A DNA stretch of 64,000 nucleotides from Tetragonia tetragonoides. Its lineage: Eukaryota > Streptophyta > Magnoliopsida > Caryophyllales > Aizoaceae. The first letter of the stretch is position 1, and each line of letters opens with the position of its first letter. Shown here piece after piece: positions 22,879 to 34,747 of the stretch. Location of the stretch: positions 7,476,501 to 7,540,500 of the forward strand of contig CM076142.1 of the NCBI GenBank assembly GCA_038025085.1, in the 5' to 3' direction. The notes under the pieces were generated by a model. The model was not told the DNA's origin. It worked only from the letters and a program-made list of their open reading frames with translations, and did no database searches. The translations under genes were made by a program, and so were the position numbers.

Positions 22879-23159
22879 AAGAGCATCCTTATTGCATTGC
22901 TTAAATGAGTTTCTCCTGTTTCTTTGGGATAAGGATGTTTCTTGGGGTGGGCTTAAATAAGCAAGTGTGCTTCTTTACGCACACACTGGGGAAGCAAAAA
23001 AGAACGGGAGAAGATGGGTCATGGAGGAGAGGGAGTAGATGGGTGAGGCCATTTAATTGGATGATGGCTTATTTTGGGAGAGGTGGACTTAAAAGTGAGG
23101 TGACACAATAAATAGTGTTTTGAGCTACCTTGAGGGTGGCTAGGGATAATGATGCTCTA
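22879..23159. mobile_element. MITE with TAAGAGCATC / GATGCTCTAA ends
   Basis: Left AAGAGCATCCTTATTGCA and right GGGATAATGATGCTCT are inverted relative to one another, with TAA-type flanks. About 280 bp and non-coding. Small elements with AGAGCATC ends are common near plant genes. Confidence 0.65.
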
Positions 23160-24490
23160 AGTGATTCCTCCAGTAATAGTGTCGTTTTGTAGTGTTTGAT
23201 CTCAAGGAATATCAAATCAAAGAGCTTCTCTTCAAGAATCTTTGTACACCAACAAAGATTTTGATGAAAGTCCAGCTTCTCAAAGCATGCACAAATTTCC
23301 CTCTTCTGCTTACATATGCTGAAGCCTTTTTTTAGCTTCCTATTTGGTCAGATCCTAGAAACCAGCTGAGAGCATAGCAATCTGTTGAAGAAAATAGAAC
23401 AGTGATCCAAGCAGTGCTCACTTCTGTGATCAGATTATCAGAATCTTCTGATGCAATCAGATTTCAGATTTGTCACTGCCAGAATATTCGAAGAGATTTT
23501 AGTACATGATATAGTACACCTGCGATTACTAATACATGATATAATTATAGACGTAGAGGTACTAATAGACTTACATACATCAATTAGCTTAGGATCTCTC
23601 AGTCAGCCCATGTGATAGAGTCATCGAGGGAATAGATGAGACTTCGAAATCTGCTAATCTGTCTTGGATTACCAACACGCGAATAGAAAGTAACTACTCG
23701 CACTATAGAACTCATAGAAGGATGAACTTAATCAGAAAACAAAGAAGGCATTTAGCTTCAAATAACCATCAGAGCCTTCAGAGGTATCTTTAAGGAGAAC
23801 AAAATTGAACAATGTATGTAATTCGTCTCAGTTAAGGTGTAATGATTCTTTTTCTCTGATTATGAGGTTCATAGCCCAGATACCCATGTTATCTAAAATT
23901 ACAATGTTCTATGTTAGAACTTACGACAGCACATGAAAAAGAGTCATGTAAAGCTGACAACTCCAAGGTTATCAAATTTTGTGACACCATTCTGTAGACC
24001 TGTATTCATATCAATGGTGACATGAATTTGATAGAAGGTGATACAGGTTGCATAAAACTCCAGTGCAAGTAAAAGCAGGGAATAAATGGGGCTCATTATA
24101 ATCAAGAATCCCACTTCCATCAACGTGTGCTTGAACCCATAAGTCAATCTGTTTGTCTTTATGGTTAAATTTACAATGGTTGGAAGCTAAAATTAGCTGC
24201 AGAATATAATTGGACACTTTTGTAAATGCTTATAGGCTAGAGCTTCTTTATGGGCTAGAGCTGCAGGTGCTTTTCGGGTTACACACTTACACTATTGTTG
24301 AGATCCAATGGAATTGGACACTTTTGTGAATGCTTAAGGTAGAGGATGCCTTATCCTCTCTTTTCCTGTAAATTGAATTATTCAGTGGTACAAACTTTTT
24401 CGTCACCTAAAAAAAGGCGCTTCAAGCCTTCAAAAGCCTGAGTAAGTTCTATAACCACCCTCCCTATCTGCCTTTAGAAAGGAAAATGCA
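23160..24490. other. Intergenic DNA with one SINE 3'-end fragment
   Basis: 23,875-23,900 carries the SINE end CAGATACCCATGTTATCTAA, matching the SINE at 11.5 kb. The rest shows no gene. Confidence 0.5.
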
Positions 24491-24501
24491 TCACTTTCAA
24501 T

Positions 24502-25210
24502 TAGACCTGGCAAACGGGTCGGGCGGGTCGGGTCAAATACGGGTCGAATACATCGGGTTTTCGTCGGTTTCGGGTTGACCCAACGGGTTTGGGGCGGTAC
24601 CACTTTAACGCGAATTTCACTACAATTTTGTTTTTTTTTTGTCACCACCAAAAACGCACGAGTGAATAGCAACTTATACAGCTCCCGCAATATCATATTC
24701 CAACTCTTGTCGTTCTACTTATGAAAATATAATAAATTAATAAAATAGAGAGCGATTAACAAATTAATGCTTAAATTATAATAATAATATTAAAAAAAAA
24801 TTTATAATAATAATGATGGTGAAAACAGACTTAAAAAGTAAGAAGAAAGAAAACACAAAACGTGAAAACAAAAGAAAAACAAAAAGTACTGTTACTGGCA
24901 AGATTTGAACCTAAGACATGATAAACAAATAGCATGTTTGACATCCTAGTGCAACCAGCACACCAACTAGCTAGTTGTGCTAAGTTAACAAGATAAAAAT
25001 AATATATAATGTAAAAAAATGCAAAAAAAAGATATTTAAAAAAAAAAGAAAAAGAGCTCGACCCAACGGGTCCAACCCGACCCAATATTTTCGGGTTTGA
25101 TCGGGTTCGGTCAGCTTCGGGTCTCGGGTCATAATTTCGGGTTTAAAACCCATTTTTCGCGGGTCGGGTTCGGGACGGTTTTCGGGTCGGGTCAGTTTTT
25201 GCCAGCTCTA
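24502..25210. mobile_element. hAT-like non-autonomous element with CGGGTCGGGT-rich ends, 709 bp
   Basis: Ends TAGACCTGGCAAA and TTTTGCCAGCTCTA (inverted TAGAGCTGGCAAA), with a perfect 8-bp duplication CTTTCAAT at 24,494-24,501 and 25,211-25,218. The ends contain many CGGGTCGGGT, CCCAACGGGT and TTCGGGT words; the core is A-rich. No transposase. Confidence 0.92.
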
Positions 25211-25404
25211 CTTTCAATCAATCAAGCTCTTCCAAGTAGAGACTGAAGATAAGATAATTGCTAATTTGACATACAACTCAATGTTGCAATAAGTTGATAT
25301 CATTACATTTAGAAATATACAGATGGGCCGGATTAAAGAGGGCAAGTTGATGTGGCTGTAATAGAGAGATGGAGGAACTTTCTGTCCTCCTTGTGTTCTA
25401 AACA

Positions 25405-26112
25405 CCATTTATCTCGTCAATGATGACAATTCGTGTGTTTGGGTTGGAGACTCTTTTGGGGTCTTCTCCTGCAAATCCTTCCTTCCTAATCGTGGCCTCT
25501 CACAATATCCTCACTTTCTCTTAGCTAATTACATTTGGCGATCTAAGGCCCCCTTGAAGGTGAATTTTGGTATTAGGTAATTTGAACATATGACATATTG
25601 ACATGCTACAAAGTACAAAGGAGAAGACTTAGGTGGGTGTCATTACCATATGTTTGTGTGATGTGTAACCAGGAGTGGAAATTGCTTTCATTTGTTCATG
25701 ATGTGTGATTTTGCCAGATCATTATGAGCTAGATTGTTTTGTGGGGAGTGCTTTGCTTGCCCTGCTGTAACGGAATTTTTTTTTTGCCCGTCCTTTTATA
25801 CGTATGGGCCCTTAGAAAATAGGGAAGTTGATGTGGCACCGCATTATGTATGACAATTTTTGGGTGCCTTTGGTTGGAGAAGAACTCCAGGTGCTTTGCC
25901 AACTTTGTTTGTGATTGTGTGCTTGATTTGGCTTCTCTTTGGGCAAAACACTGAGGGGCTTTTAGGGGGTGTCCCTTATGGTCATTACGGATGTTCAACG
26001 TCTTTATGCTGATTTATAGATGATTTGCTTTTCTTTTTGAGGACCTCTTGTCAAATTTTGTGCTCAATTCATCATTGATTCCGTTTGTTAATAAAAGAAG
26101 TTTCGTATCTAA
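25405..26112 (+). mobile_element. LINE 3' remnant
   Basis: 25,431-25,570 encodes SCVWVGDSFGVFSCKSFLP, then NYIWRSKAPLKVNF, closely matching the minus-strand LINE at 12.7-13.5 kb. It ends with TGTTAATAAAAGAAG followed by ATCTA9, a typical LINE tail. The middle is shortened and frame-broken. Confidence 0.78.
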
Positions 26113-26434
26113 AAAAAAAGAAAGAAACATTCAGAAATATACCAACTTTACCAATATCCTTCATCGAAATCCTTAAAAACCACAGTATATATCATATTTG
26201 CTTCTTGATGTGCCCTAGTAGAGGCCCTAAAGACAATGGATAAGAGCATAAAGAAATACAACAGACATAGTACTGAAGTGATCAAGTATGCAGCCCAAAA
26301 TTTCAAAACTTGAGGTTTTGGATAAGGAATTTTTGTTTGCCAGAATAATCATTGAAGAGGTAATGATGGTGTTGTAAACTGGACTACTAGATAAGTTTCG
26401 AATTTAGTGCCATAAAAAAGGTGGAAAACATATA

Positions 26435-26701
26435 CTCCCTCCGTTCTTTTTTCTCCTACCCACTTTCCTTTTACATCCGTTCTTTTTTCTCCTACCTACT
26501 TCCCCTTTTAGTAATACTTTAAGTACTAAAAGACCCATTTATCCTTGCTTTTTCTTGTCATCATTACTTTCCAACCCCACTTCTAACTCACATTCTCTCT
26601 CATGTTAAAGTAAGGGCAAATAAGGAATTTTTTTTCCAAAAGCAACTCTCATTAAACTCCGTGCAAAAAGAAGTGGGTAGGAGAAAAAAGAACGGAGGGA
26701 G
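26435..26701. mobile_element. Stowaway (Tc1/mariner-type) MITE, 267 bp
   Basis: Terminal inverted repeats begin CTCCCTCCGTTCTTTTTTCT and are perfect over about 31 bp. TA dinucleotides flank both ends. CTCCCTCCGTTC ends with TA target sites define Stowaway. The first part of the left repeat is duplicated in tandem just inside. Confidence 0.95.
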
Positions 26702-27025
26702 TAACTTGCAAAGAACTACCAAGTATTTCATCAGGAAAAAGCTCTCTAGAAAAAAGGAGGAAAACGTATAACTTTTAAAGAACTGCCATTATTTTAAAGT
26801 CTCAAACTACAGGCTTGGACCAAAGCAAAACATTTTTTATCTTAGCAGGTAGTAGTCTCGCTCTTTTATAAGAGGATAGTAATAGTTATCAGTACATCAA
26901 TCAATAATTTTTTCTGCCTTCTACCATCCATCTGATGCTTTCTTGGATGTATGTGTTTTCATGAAGGCAGCACCATCCACCGGGCTTTTCTAGCAGGGAT
27001 TTATTTGTATGGAGTCTTGTGAGTC

Positions 27026-27337
27026 CTAGAGCATGTTTGGCCTAGCTTGTAGGTAGCTTCTCCTTTTCCCCCTATTTTTCCTTACAAACCACCCCCTCCA
27101 CCTCCTTCTTACTCCCAATTTCAACTTCCAAAAAGCTCAAAACACCCCCTAGGACCCCCTAGAAGCCCCAAAAGTAGAAGTAACAAATTGGAGCTTCTAC
27201 TTTTGGGCCTCCCAATGAGTGTTTTGAGCTTCTTAGAAGCTGAAAATGGGAGTGAGGAGGAGGTGGAGGGGGTGGTTTGTGAGGAAAAATAGGGAGGAAA
27301 GTAGAAGCTCCTCACAAGCTAGGCCAAACACCATCTA
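27026..27337. mobile_element. Near-complete foldback (palindromic) MITE
   Basis: Left GTTTGGCCTAGCTTGTAGG pairs with CACAAGCTAGGCCAAAC at the right. The pairing continues inward (AAAAGCTCAAAACACC with GTGTTTTGAGCTTC; CCAAAAGTAGAAG with CTTCTACTTTTGG) to a loop near 27,180-27,192. Transcribed, it would give one long hairpin. Flanks share CTAG. Confidence 0.85.
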
Positions 27338-27426
27338 GTATTGACTTGTTTCTCGTGACTGTATTGAACCCTCTGTTTTTGTCTAGGATTGTTAGCTGTT
27401 GGCTGCTTTCGTACTTCTATGATTAA

Positions 27427-29240
27427 TTGATTTTTGGTGATGGGCCTGATAGCTATGGTATCTGTTGGGGTTATCTCCTCAGGTGCTTATCATCTTATCT
27501 TAACCTGAGTAGCTGGGAGGGTAACTTCACAAATCATAGGTCTAAATGGTATAATGTGGGGAATGTTTCCAATTTGGAGAACTTGCCCATACCTAAAAGT
27601 GGTGGTGTATGGGAAGGGATATCTGCAGCATTGATGAAAAGAAAATATATGGCTGAAATTTTTTAATTCTGGTTTGGCCATGAGAGTTGGTGATGGGTTG
27701 AAACGAAATTTTGGTTTGATCTGTGGGTGGGTGAGTGGCCTCTGTACAAGAAATTCTCACGTCTCCTTGGCAGTTAATCAGCATGCATTTATTTATGAGA
27801 TGGGGTTGTGGGATGGAATTTTGTGACAGTGGAACTTTTTGTGGAGTAGGCATCTTTTTGAATGGGAAACTCAACAGAAAAGTGGCATGCTTGAGTTACT
27901 TCGTCAGGTTGAACTTCGTCCAGGGAAGTCAGACAGCAAATTTTGGAAATACAGCAATGAGGGAACCTTTTCTGTAAATCAGTTAGATAGATGCTCGTTA
28001 AAAATGATGATAATGTGAATTTTGAAGCTGTCAGGGGTATTTTTTTTTGTCAGGGGTATTTGGAAAGGCTTAACACCACCCAAAGTTCAGATGTTTATGT
28101 GGTTGGCGTGTCTAGGGAGACTGAAGACCAAAGATCGGTTACTTAAAATGAATCTCAAGTGCATCCAAAATTCTTTTTGTGTGTTAAGTGGGACAGAGGA
28201 AGAAAACGTGCTGTACCTACTGATTCGTTGCAGGTACTCAAAACATATATGGATAGATGGCTGGATTTTTGGAGTGTAGTATGGTGTCCTCCAAAACTGA
28301 TGAAAGATTTTTTCCTGCAATGGTGCAACCTGGTTAAAGGTGTGCATTTTTGTAAGGTGTGGATCACTTCTGCTTTTGTAGTAGTATAGTTTCTTTGGAA
28401 GGAGGAAATTCGAGACTTTTTGAAGAAAAAAGCTTAAGCGTGGAGGAGATTTTTGATCTAATTCTCCTGCGTTTAGGACATTGGAAAGCATGGGTTCAAA
28501 CTTACCCTATTTGCCAGATGAGGTTTCCAGGACACCATTTTGCTTAAGAATGGTGGTTCCTTCAAAACAGAGACAAAGAAATCAAGTGTCATGGAAGCCT
28601 CCTCCCAAAGTGGTGTTAAAGTGGAATGTTGACACGTCTTGCAGAGAGCATTTGAGTGCTATTGGTAGGGTGCTAAGGGATTGGAAAGCTGACTTCAAAG
28701 CCTTGTTCTCCTGCAGGGTACCGAGCATGGAGATCAACCAAGTGGAGGTACTAGCCATACATAGAGCTTTGAGGGAATCGTTCAACAAAGAATGGATAAT
28801 GAGCATGGAAGTCATTGTGGAATCTGACTCTGTGAAGTGTGAATGCAGTAGACTGGGGTAACTCGAAAGAAGGAGGGCCTTGGGGTCTTCGATTTGCACT
28901 TAATTTTATTAGACAGATCTTAGAGTGGTGGCCTAATGTAAAGATTATACAAAGAGCGAGGAGTGCAAATTTCATTGCGGATGGCTTGGCAAAACAAGTT
29001 ATCTCAAGAAGTGATGATTTCATGGTGTGGCTGTAACTTTCTTATCCTATGGGTGAATTTCTTTGTTTCTATTGTCGGTTTCTTTTGCCTTGCTTTTGCA
29101 TATGATTGCGGTTATCTACATACCCTTCCTAGAAGGTGGAGGTAGACGGTTGTATAATGCTTTAAAAGAGTAAGTGCTTGAGGCGTTTCCTTGTAACCAA
29201 AACTTTTGCTCATTGATTTGAGTTAATAAAAGGAATGCCT
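27427..29240 (+). mobile_element. LINE remnant: end of ORF2 with zf-RVT and RNase H
   Basis: About 27,660-27,990 matches the connection region (FWFDLWVGEWPLYKKF). 28,060-28,260 is the zinc-binding domain (PPKVQMFMWLACLGRLKTKD). 28,590-29,035 is an RNase H-like domain (VSWKPPPKVVLKWNVDTS, then VEVLAIHRALRES and ADGLAKQVISRSDDFMVWL). The pieces are in different frames with internal stops, so the copy is dead. The 3' end near 29,235 has GTTAATAAAAGG. It lies between the NLR gene and the NB-ARC duplications. Confidence 0.85.
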
Positions 29241-30300
29241 CAGCAAGGGTCTAAATGATATCTGCTGTTTGGCCGTTTCCATTTTGTGGACACTGGTTCT
29301 GAATTCTGATATAGTAAAAGCTGACGAGAATTAACCTACCCTTGTGAACTGAATTTAGCCCTTTTGTGCATGGTTTATGAATTCTACTGATCTCTTTTGT
29401 GTAGTTGCTTCTAACTCTTGCTTGTTTTGTGGTTTTATGTTTAAGTGACAGTATGGCCACGTCATGACAAAGCATTATACTACAGTATGGAAGCTCATAG
29501 GAACAAGCATTAAAGATTAACGACCTTTGATCACACCTTTTGTTTGCAGCATGTTGTTCCGTGGTCTTTCCAGCAGCAGAGCAAACATAAGACCTTATGG
29601 TGTGTCTGTTCTGAGCGCACAACAGAACAAGTCCATGTGGTCTGATAAAACCTTCTGGTGTTTTATTGGATATGTTCCTATGTGGATTCATGGCTTTAGC
29701 CATGTATTTGGCTATGTATTTTTTACTTGGTCAGACATTAGTAACATTATTTGTGTAAATCTGTGTAATAATACTGTCATTTTGGAAAAAGAGGGTATGC
29801 TGTTTTTTGTAGACATGTTTCAACCCCACCCCTCCTCCCTCCCTCAGTATCCTCTCCCTTGCTCCACTGATATGGTCTGTAAGACAGTAAGAGTACTCGG
29901 GCATCAGTCTTTCCTTTGACAAGTACATCATTCTGACACAGAGGGGAAAACTTTTTTTGCTCGTTCGGTATAATATATCAATATGTACATTGAAATTTGA
30001 ATGACTACTGTTCTCTTTCATCTTCAATTCCTCATTATTAGTCCTTAATTTCCAGAACCAAAACCCCAGGTACTTGATCTGATAAATGCTGTTTAGGTTT
30101 TGATGTGAATATGATCCTCCATTTGTATATTCTAGTTAGCTGTTTAAAGACTATTTAAGTAGTATAGCCATATATTGCCTTGTACCCTCTTTTTAGATTG
30201 GAGAGAGGAGAGAATGGAACATCGATACTAATGTATTCAGTACTTCAGTCTTAACTCGTACACTAAAACCTCATTTATTGATGGTTAGATTGTACATTGA
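29241..30300. other. Intergenic DNA, no gene seen
   Basis: Only short frames without family similarity. A short direct repeat TACATTGAAATTTGAATGAC occurs at 29,985 and 30,294. Confidence 0.45.
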
Positions 30301-30562
30301 AATTTGAATGACTACTGTTTTGGGAAGGCTTGTATTGATGTTGAGATGGGGATTTTGTCTTGTGAGGGAAGACTTATTAAGTTATATCAAGGTTCTAATG
30401 GGTAGCTGGATCATGAGAATGTATGTGCTTGACGGTCAAAAGAGGAATTGAAAGTCTTCACTAGGACATGATTGCCATTTATTTGTAAGTAGTATAATCA
30501 ATACCCTAATTATTACTCTGAATTTGCTGATTCCATAGAGGAATTGAAAGTCTTGACGAGTT

Positions 30563-30722
30563 ATGATGGCCATTGAGGTTCTTGAGGGATTTGTGCTCAG
30601 CATTTGGGCAACTTGACGGGGGCAGAAGGCCCTAGTGAGATTGTACAGGAACTCGACAATAGAATGGAGTCCTTCAGAAGCAGGATGCTGCCATATAGAC
30701 AATCCCCTAATCAAAACAACAA
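30563..30722 (+). pseudogene. 5' coding fragment of another NB-ARC family member (copy 5)
   Basis: Starts ATGATGGCC and translates to MMAIEVLEGFVLSIWA, matching MVPFGVLEGIVLCLLA of copy 4 and the same region of copy 1. A one-base loss at about 30,611 then puts a TGA in frame; in the shifted frame LTGAEGPSEIVQELDNRMES continues the match. Homology stops near 30,722, before the NB-ARC. Leader-intron sequence (TTGTATTGATGTTGAGATGG) precedes it at about 30,328. Confidence 0.75.
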
Positions 30723-31813
30723 TATTTTGTGAGTGCAATAGGATTTAGCAAGGGAGTCGTTAAAGCAACCGATAAATTAAACCTTACGAAATATAAGTTC
30801 AATTCTCATTATCCACAATTTGAGATCCTCTATTATCTCCCAATCCCAAATTATGAAGGCTCCTTATCAATATAAAAAAAAAGAAAAAAAAGAAGTGATG
30901 ATAGAAGTTGGATGATAATGATATGTTAAGTTAATAATAGTCTAGTTCATATTATGCCGTGAGAGGTCAAACAATATCATGAATGGGTAATTTCCTATCA
31001 CAGTCCCAGGTCCCACCACCTTTACTCACATCACACATTCACACATATCGTCTGTATAAATGAAAGTATATTATTTTTTTATACGAGGAACTCTCAGCTA
31101 CTACTTGAGTGTGCACTCAATAAATTTCGAGGGTGTGTATTGTGTAATAGTCTGTAAATCGTACACTAGACAAGTTACAAGATAAATCTTGCAGACAAAC
31201 TCAGTAAAAAGGTCTAGTAAAATTAAACTCATGACCTTCGTCATAAAATTCAAACCCACGATCAATTCCCCTACTCCTTTCCGGACACATATGATCTATA
31301 TATCTTCACGCGTCGGCGGCGCGATCAGCCTCTTTTTGGTTTTTGGTGAATTTAAAATTGACATGGATTGCCCTCGTACGTAGACCATAAGCCTTGTTCA
31401 TTAGTCATCACTCATGATCAGATCATATATTGGTCATTCAGTACTTGTTTCTTCTTTCCGTGCCCACTTCACCAGATTGGCCATATCATAACAAAAGGAC
31501 ACTCAGAAGAAGCAAACAGAGCTTGCTTTCTGTCTTTTTGGGTATTGTATTGTTTGACAGCATATTTTATTTTCACTTTTCACTCATTATTGACAACATA
31601 TTTAAAGGCACCAAATTAAATTGCGAAATGCTAACTTTAATTTGTTAGTTGATTTTTAGGGTGTGTTTTTTTGTTCTTTAATGGTATAAATATTGAAAAA
31701 TGGTTACCCATAAAAATTGGTATTGGTCAATGAAGGTCTAAAGGTCATAACATTGATTGTTGATATGAAGCTAATACTCTGTCCATCACATGATCACAAA
31801 ATAATAAGTCTAG

Positions 31814-32349
31814 AACCCTAGCCTTTAATAGAATATATTTTCAGGTCGGGAGAGCCGATTTAGATCATTTTCGGCCTGCGATTGATGTTTTTTATCACGT
31901 TTAATCTTGATTTCTAACTTTTTCCTTCGTTCTGAGTTGAATAAATTCTCTCCCTTTGTGGAGTTTTTAGGGATCTTGTTATCTTCCTTTCTATAGGATT
32001 CTTTTTTCGCCTATTGTGCGATTTATGTTTAGTAGAAGCAATATGAATTTGGGGAACGGATATACACACGATCGACGGAATCATACAGAGGTTCGTGGGC
32101 AAGCAATTGCGTTACTTATGGTGAAGATCTCCACTTCTGTGAAAGATGAAGATACATCAAAGGAAACACATGGTTACTATGCATGTTGGGAGTCGCACCT
32201 GAGTATTCTAGTATATTGGCTTGCTAGCAGATTTTTTGTTGTTTCTATTGACTTAGTATGTTCTAGGGTTATTTTTATTGTAGATGCCGTATGACTTTTC
32301 TATGAATGAAAGTCTCCTATTCCCCTCTCAAAAAAAAAAAAAAAAAAAA
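31814..32349 (+). mobile_element. Poly-A retroposon with 8-bp target duplication, content unrecognised
   Basis: Ends in an A-tract of about 21 bases at 32,329-32,350. AAGTCTAG flanks both sides (31,806-31,813 and 32,350-32,357). The body has a short frame (from ~32,016) with no recognised domain. It could be a LINE tail or a processed transcript copy. Confidence 0.6.
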
Positions 32350-32430
32350 AAGTCTAGTTTTTGACTTCTTCAATCATCTTTACCAACTAAATTTTTATTA
32401 ATATGTAATGTAATGTAATAACTTTGTTTT

Positions 32431-32464
<34 letters not shown>

Positions 32465-32499
32465 TGCTTTGGTAAGATATGGACGAATTAATCAACACT

Positions 32500-32740
32500 T
32501 TAAAGAGATAGAGTGTGTTCTTTTTTGCTTATTGGACCTTACCCAATCGGTGGAAATAAATTGCAAGATCTTACGCAATCAATGGGAATCAGTGGCTAGA
32601 CCTTACTGAATCAGTGAGAATCAGTGACAAAATCTTACTCAATCAGTGGCAGTGAGAATTAGTGGAATGACCTTACCGAAACAGTGAGAATTAGTGGCAA
32701 TACTTTTTCCAATCAGTGAGAATCAGTGAGCATCAATTAC
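32500..32740. repeat. Element with ~35-bp degenerate repeats (AATCAGTGAGAATCAGTGG)
   Basis: Units such as GACCTTACCCAATCGGTGG and ATCTTACTCAATCAGTGG recur several times. A related element in the opposite sense lies at 39,912-40,245, in the corresponding place of the second duplicated block. Confidence 0.6.
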
Positions 32741-32911
32741 TAGCTACTTACCCAAAACACCAACAAAGTTAGCCATACCCCATGGGTATAGAACCCCCAA
32801 TTCATATGTCTATCGGTCTCCTCCCCTTCTTTCCACATACCCATAATACTCTCTGAAATCCCAATGAGCAGGGGTAGAAATATCATCGCTCTCACAATGG
32901 GTAATATAACC

Positions 32912-33583
32912 TAGGGGTGAGCAGAAATTTCAGGTACCCGTACCGGAACCGGAATTGGTTAGGAACCGGTGATTTCGGAACCGGAACCGGTCTAACCAAT
33001 TCCAATTCCAATTCCCAAAAATAGGAACCGGTGCCAACCAATTCCAATTCCAATTCCTGACTTTTGGGAATCGGAACCGGTTGGGTACCCAGTGTAAAAA
33101 AAATAAATGGCATTTTTCCTTTATTAGAAATAAAGAATGGTGATTTTCTATTAAGGTTAGTAGTTTAAAAAAAATTCTATTTGTAATGTTAATGTTTTTA
33201 ATGATTGTTTTGTAATATTAATAATTAAACGACTGTATACGTTATTTAAATTTTGATTTACAATTTTAAGTATTTTGATTGTAGTATTTGATTTTATGTT
33301 TGCGGTATTTTTGGAAACTAATATTTATCTGTGTAATTTTTTTATTGGTGTTTTTTATTATTAAAATATACATTTATTTGATTTAAAAAATAAGAAAATT
33401 TGGATTTAACGCGGACTTTGGTACCTAGGAATTGGTGGGTACCCGGTGGATCCAATTCCAATTCCTAAGATTTAGGAACCGGTGCAACCAATTCCAATTC
33501 CAATTCCTACGAATTAGGAACCGTCCAATTCCAATTTCGAGTAGTGCAATACCCGATGGATACCGGTTGCACGCTCACCCCTA
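32912..33583. mobile_element. hAT-like non-autonomous element with GGAACCGG/AATTCCAATTCC ends, 672 bp
   Basis: Ends TAGGGGTGAGCA and, inverted, TAGGGGTGAGCG. Flanks ATATAACC (32,904-32,911) and ATATAATC (33,584-33,591) form an 8-bp duplication with one mismatch. Both ends carry GGAACCGG and CCAATTCCAATTCC words; the core is AT-rich. Confidence 0.88.
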
Positions 33584-33937
33584 ATATAATCCACGGGTAT
33601 ACCAATCACTGCCCCCCAAAACACAATTCCCCAAAACACAATTTCAAGATCCCAACTTTGAATGGAAACATTTGGGGAACAGTAAGATTTTATTAGCAGG
33701 TTGAATGAAAGCGAAAAGACACGTGAGATTTGTCTTTACTTTGTTATGAGGGCCAAGCCAACACTTAAAACTTCATGGCTCGAACTTTACTTGAAGCTTT
33801 TTCCTGTTTCTAAGAAAAGCAAAGCTCTCAACCTTTTTCCACTTAAAAGCGGAATTTGTGAGGAAACAACCACCAAAGACAAAGAGTCAAAGATTGTGTC
33901 TTTTTCAACCCCATCCACATTCCACATAGGCACATAG

Positions 33938-33945
33938 TATATATG
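33938..33945 (+). promoter_or_regulatory. Probable TATA box of NB-ARC copy 2
   Basis: TATATATG lies ~25-30 bp upstream of a leader segment (AAATCAGAACAAAGCAACAG) that is also conserved just downstream of a TATA-like word in copy 3. Position relative to the donor at 34,064 is consistent in both copies. Confidence 0.5.
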
Positions 33946-33964
33946 TAGGGGGCACAAATATGCA

Positions 33965-34063
33965 ACCGAAATCAGAACAAAGCAACAGAACACAAAGAAA
34001 GTCTTGGGGTATTTTCTGTTTGTGCTCAGATCTTCTTCTTCTTCTCTTTCATCTTTTGAGCAG
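33965..34063 (+). other. Non-coding first exon of NB-ARC copy 2
   Basis: Conserved with copy 3 (AATCAGAACAAAGCAACAGA through ATCTTTTGAGCAG) and followed by the donor GTAAATCATC. The intron would run 34,064-34,728, ending TTGATACAG. Exon start inferred from the TATA position. Confidence 0.55.
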
Positions 34064-34747
34064 GTAAATCATCCTCTTGTCTATCTTTTCAATTTGTACC
34101 TAAGTTCATTGATGTCGAGTACATGATATTTTGTACTGTATATTTTAAGGTGAAAGCTAATCTTTGTCTGACCAAGAAATGCAAAAACATATACTTTTTT
34201 TTTTTTTGAATTCTCTATTTGATTTCAGTTTCATTAATCGTCATTATAGTATAAGCTTGATTGTAGTGAAAGAATTTTATGCTAGTCCTACCCCTACCTA
34301 GTACCATATCTGCCACCTCACTCAGCTTGTCCAACAGTTGGGGTTGGTTTCTGGTTTCTGAGTTTCTGAGTTTAGTGAATTGGTTGAATTTGATTGACTT
34401 CTTATGGAACCAATTAACCCCAATTTTTATGGCCAAATGGGAATTTGCCAAGTTCTGCAATTTGGGCAAAACAGGCTCTTGTTGGATGTTAGATTGTAGT
34501 TTTTTTTTTTTTTTTTTTTGTGGGAATTTTTTTATTTTTTATTTTTTGAATAGAGTGTTGAAATGGGATTTTTGTCTTTTGTGGAAGATTTGTGTTGATA
34601 TTGAAATTCATTGAGTTGGGTAGGCTGGAAATGTTAATGTGTGTTCTTGAAGGAAGGCTTGTATGTGAAATTGAAATATTCAAATTAAACCTCTAGCTAT
34701 TAGCTAATACACTGGTAAATTGATACAGGATCTGCAAGATCATCACT

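Noticed and set aside
28022..29036. Host RNase H-domain gene
   Set aside because: Frames are broken and the order (zf-RVT then RNase H then an AATAAA-type tail) is that of a LINE.
32424..32609. Poly-Phe frame
   Set aside because: Read through a long T-tract.
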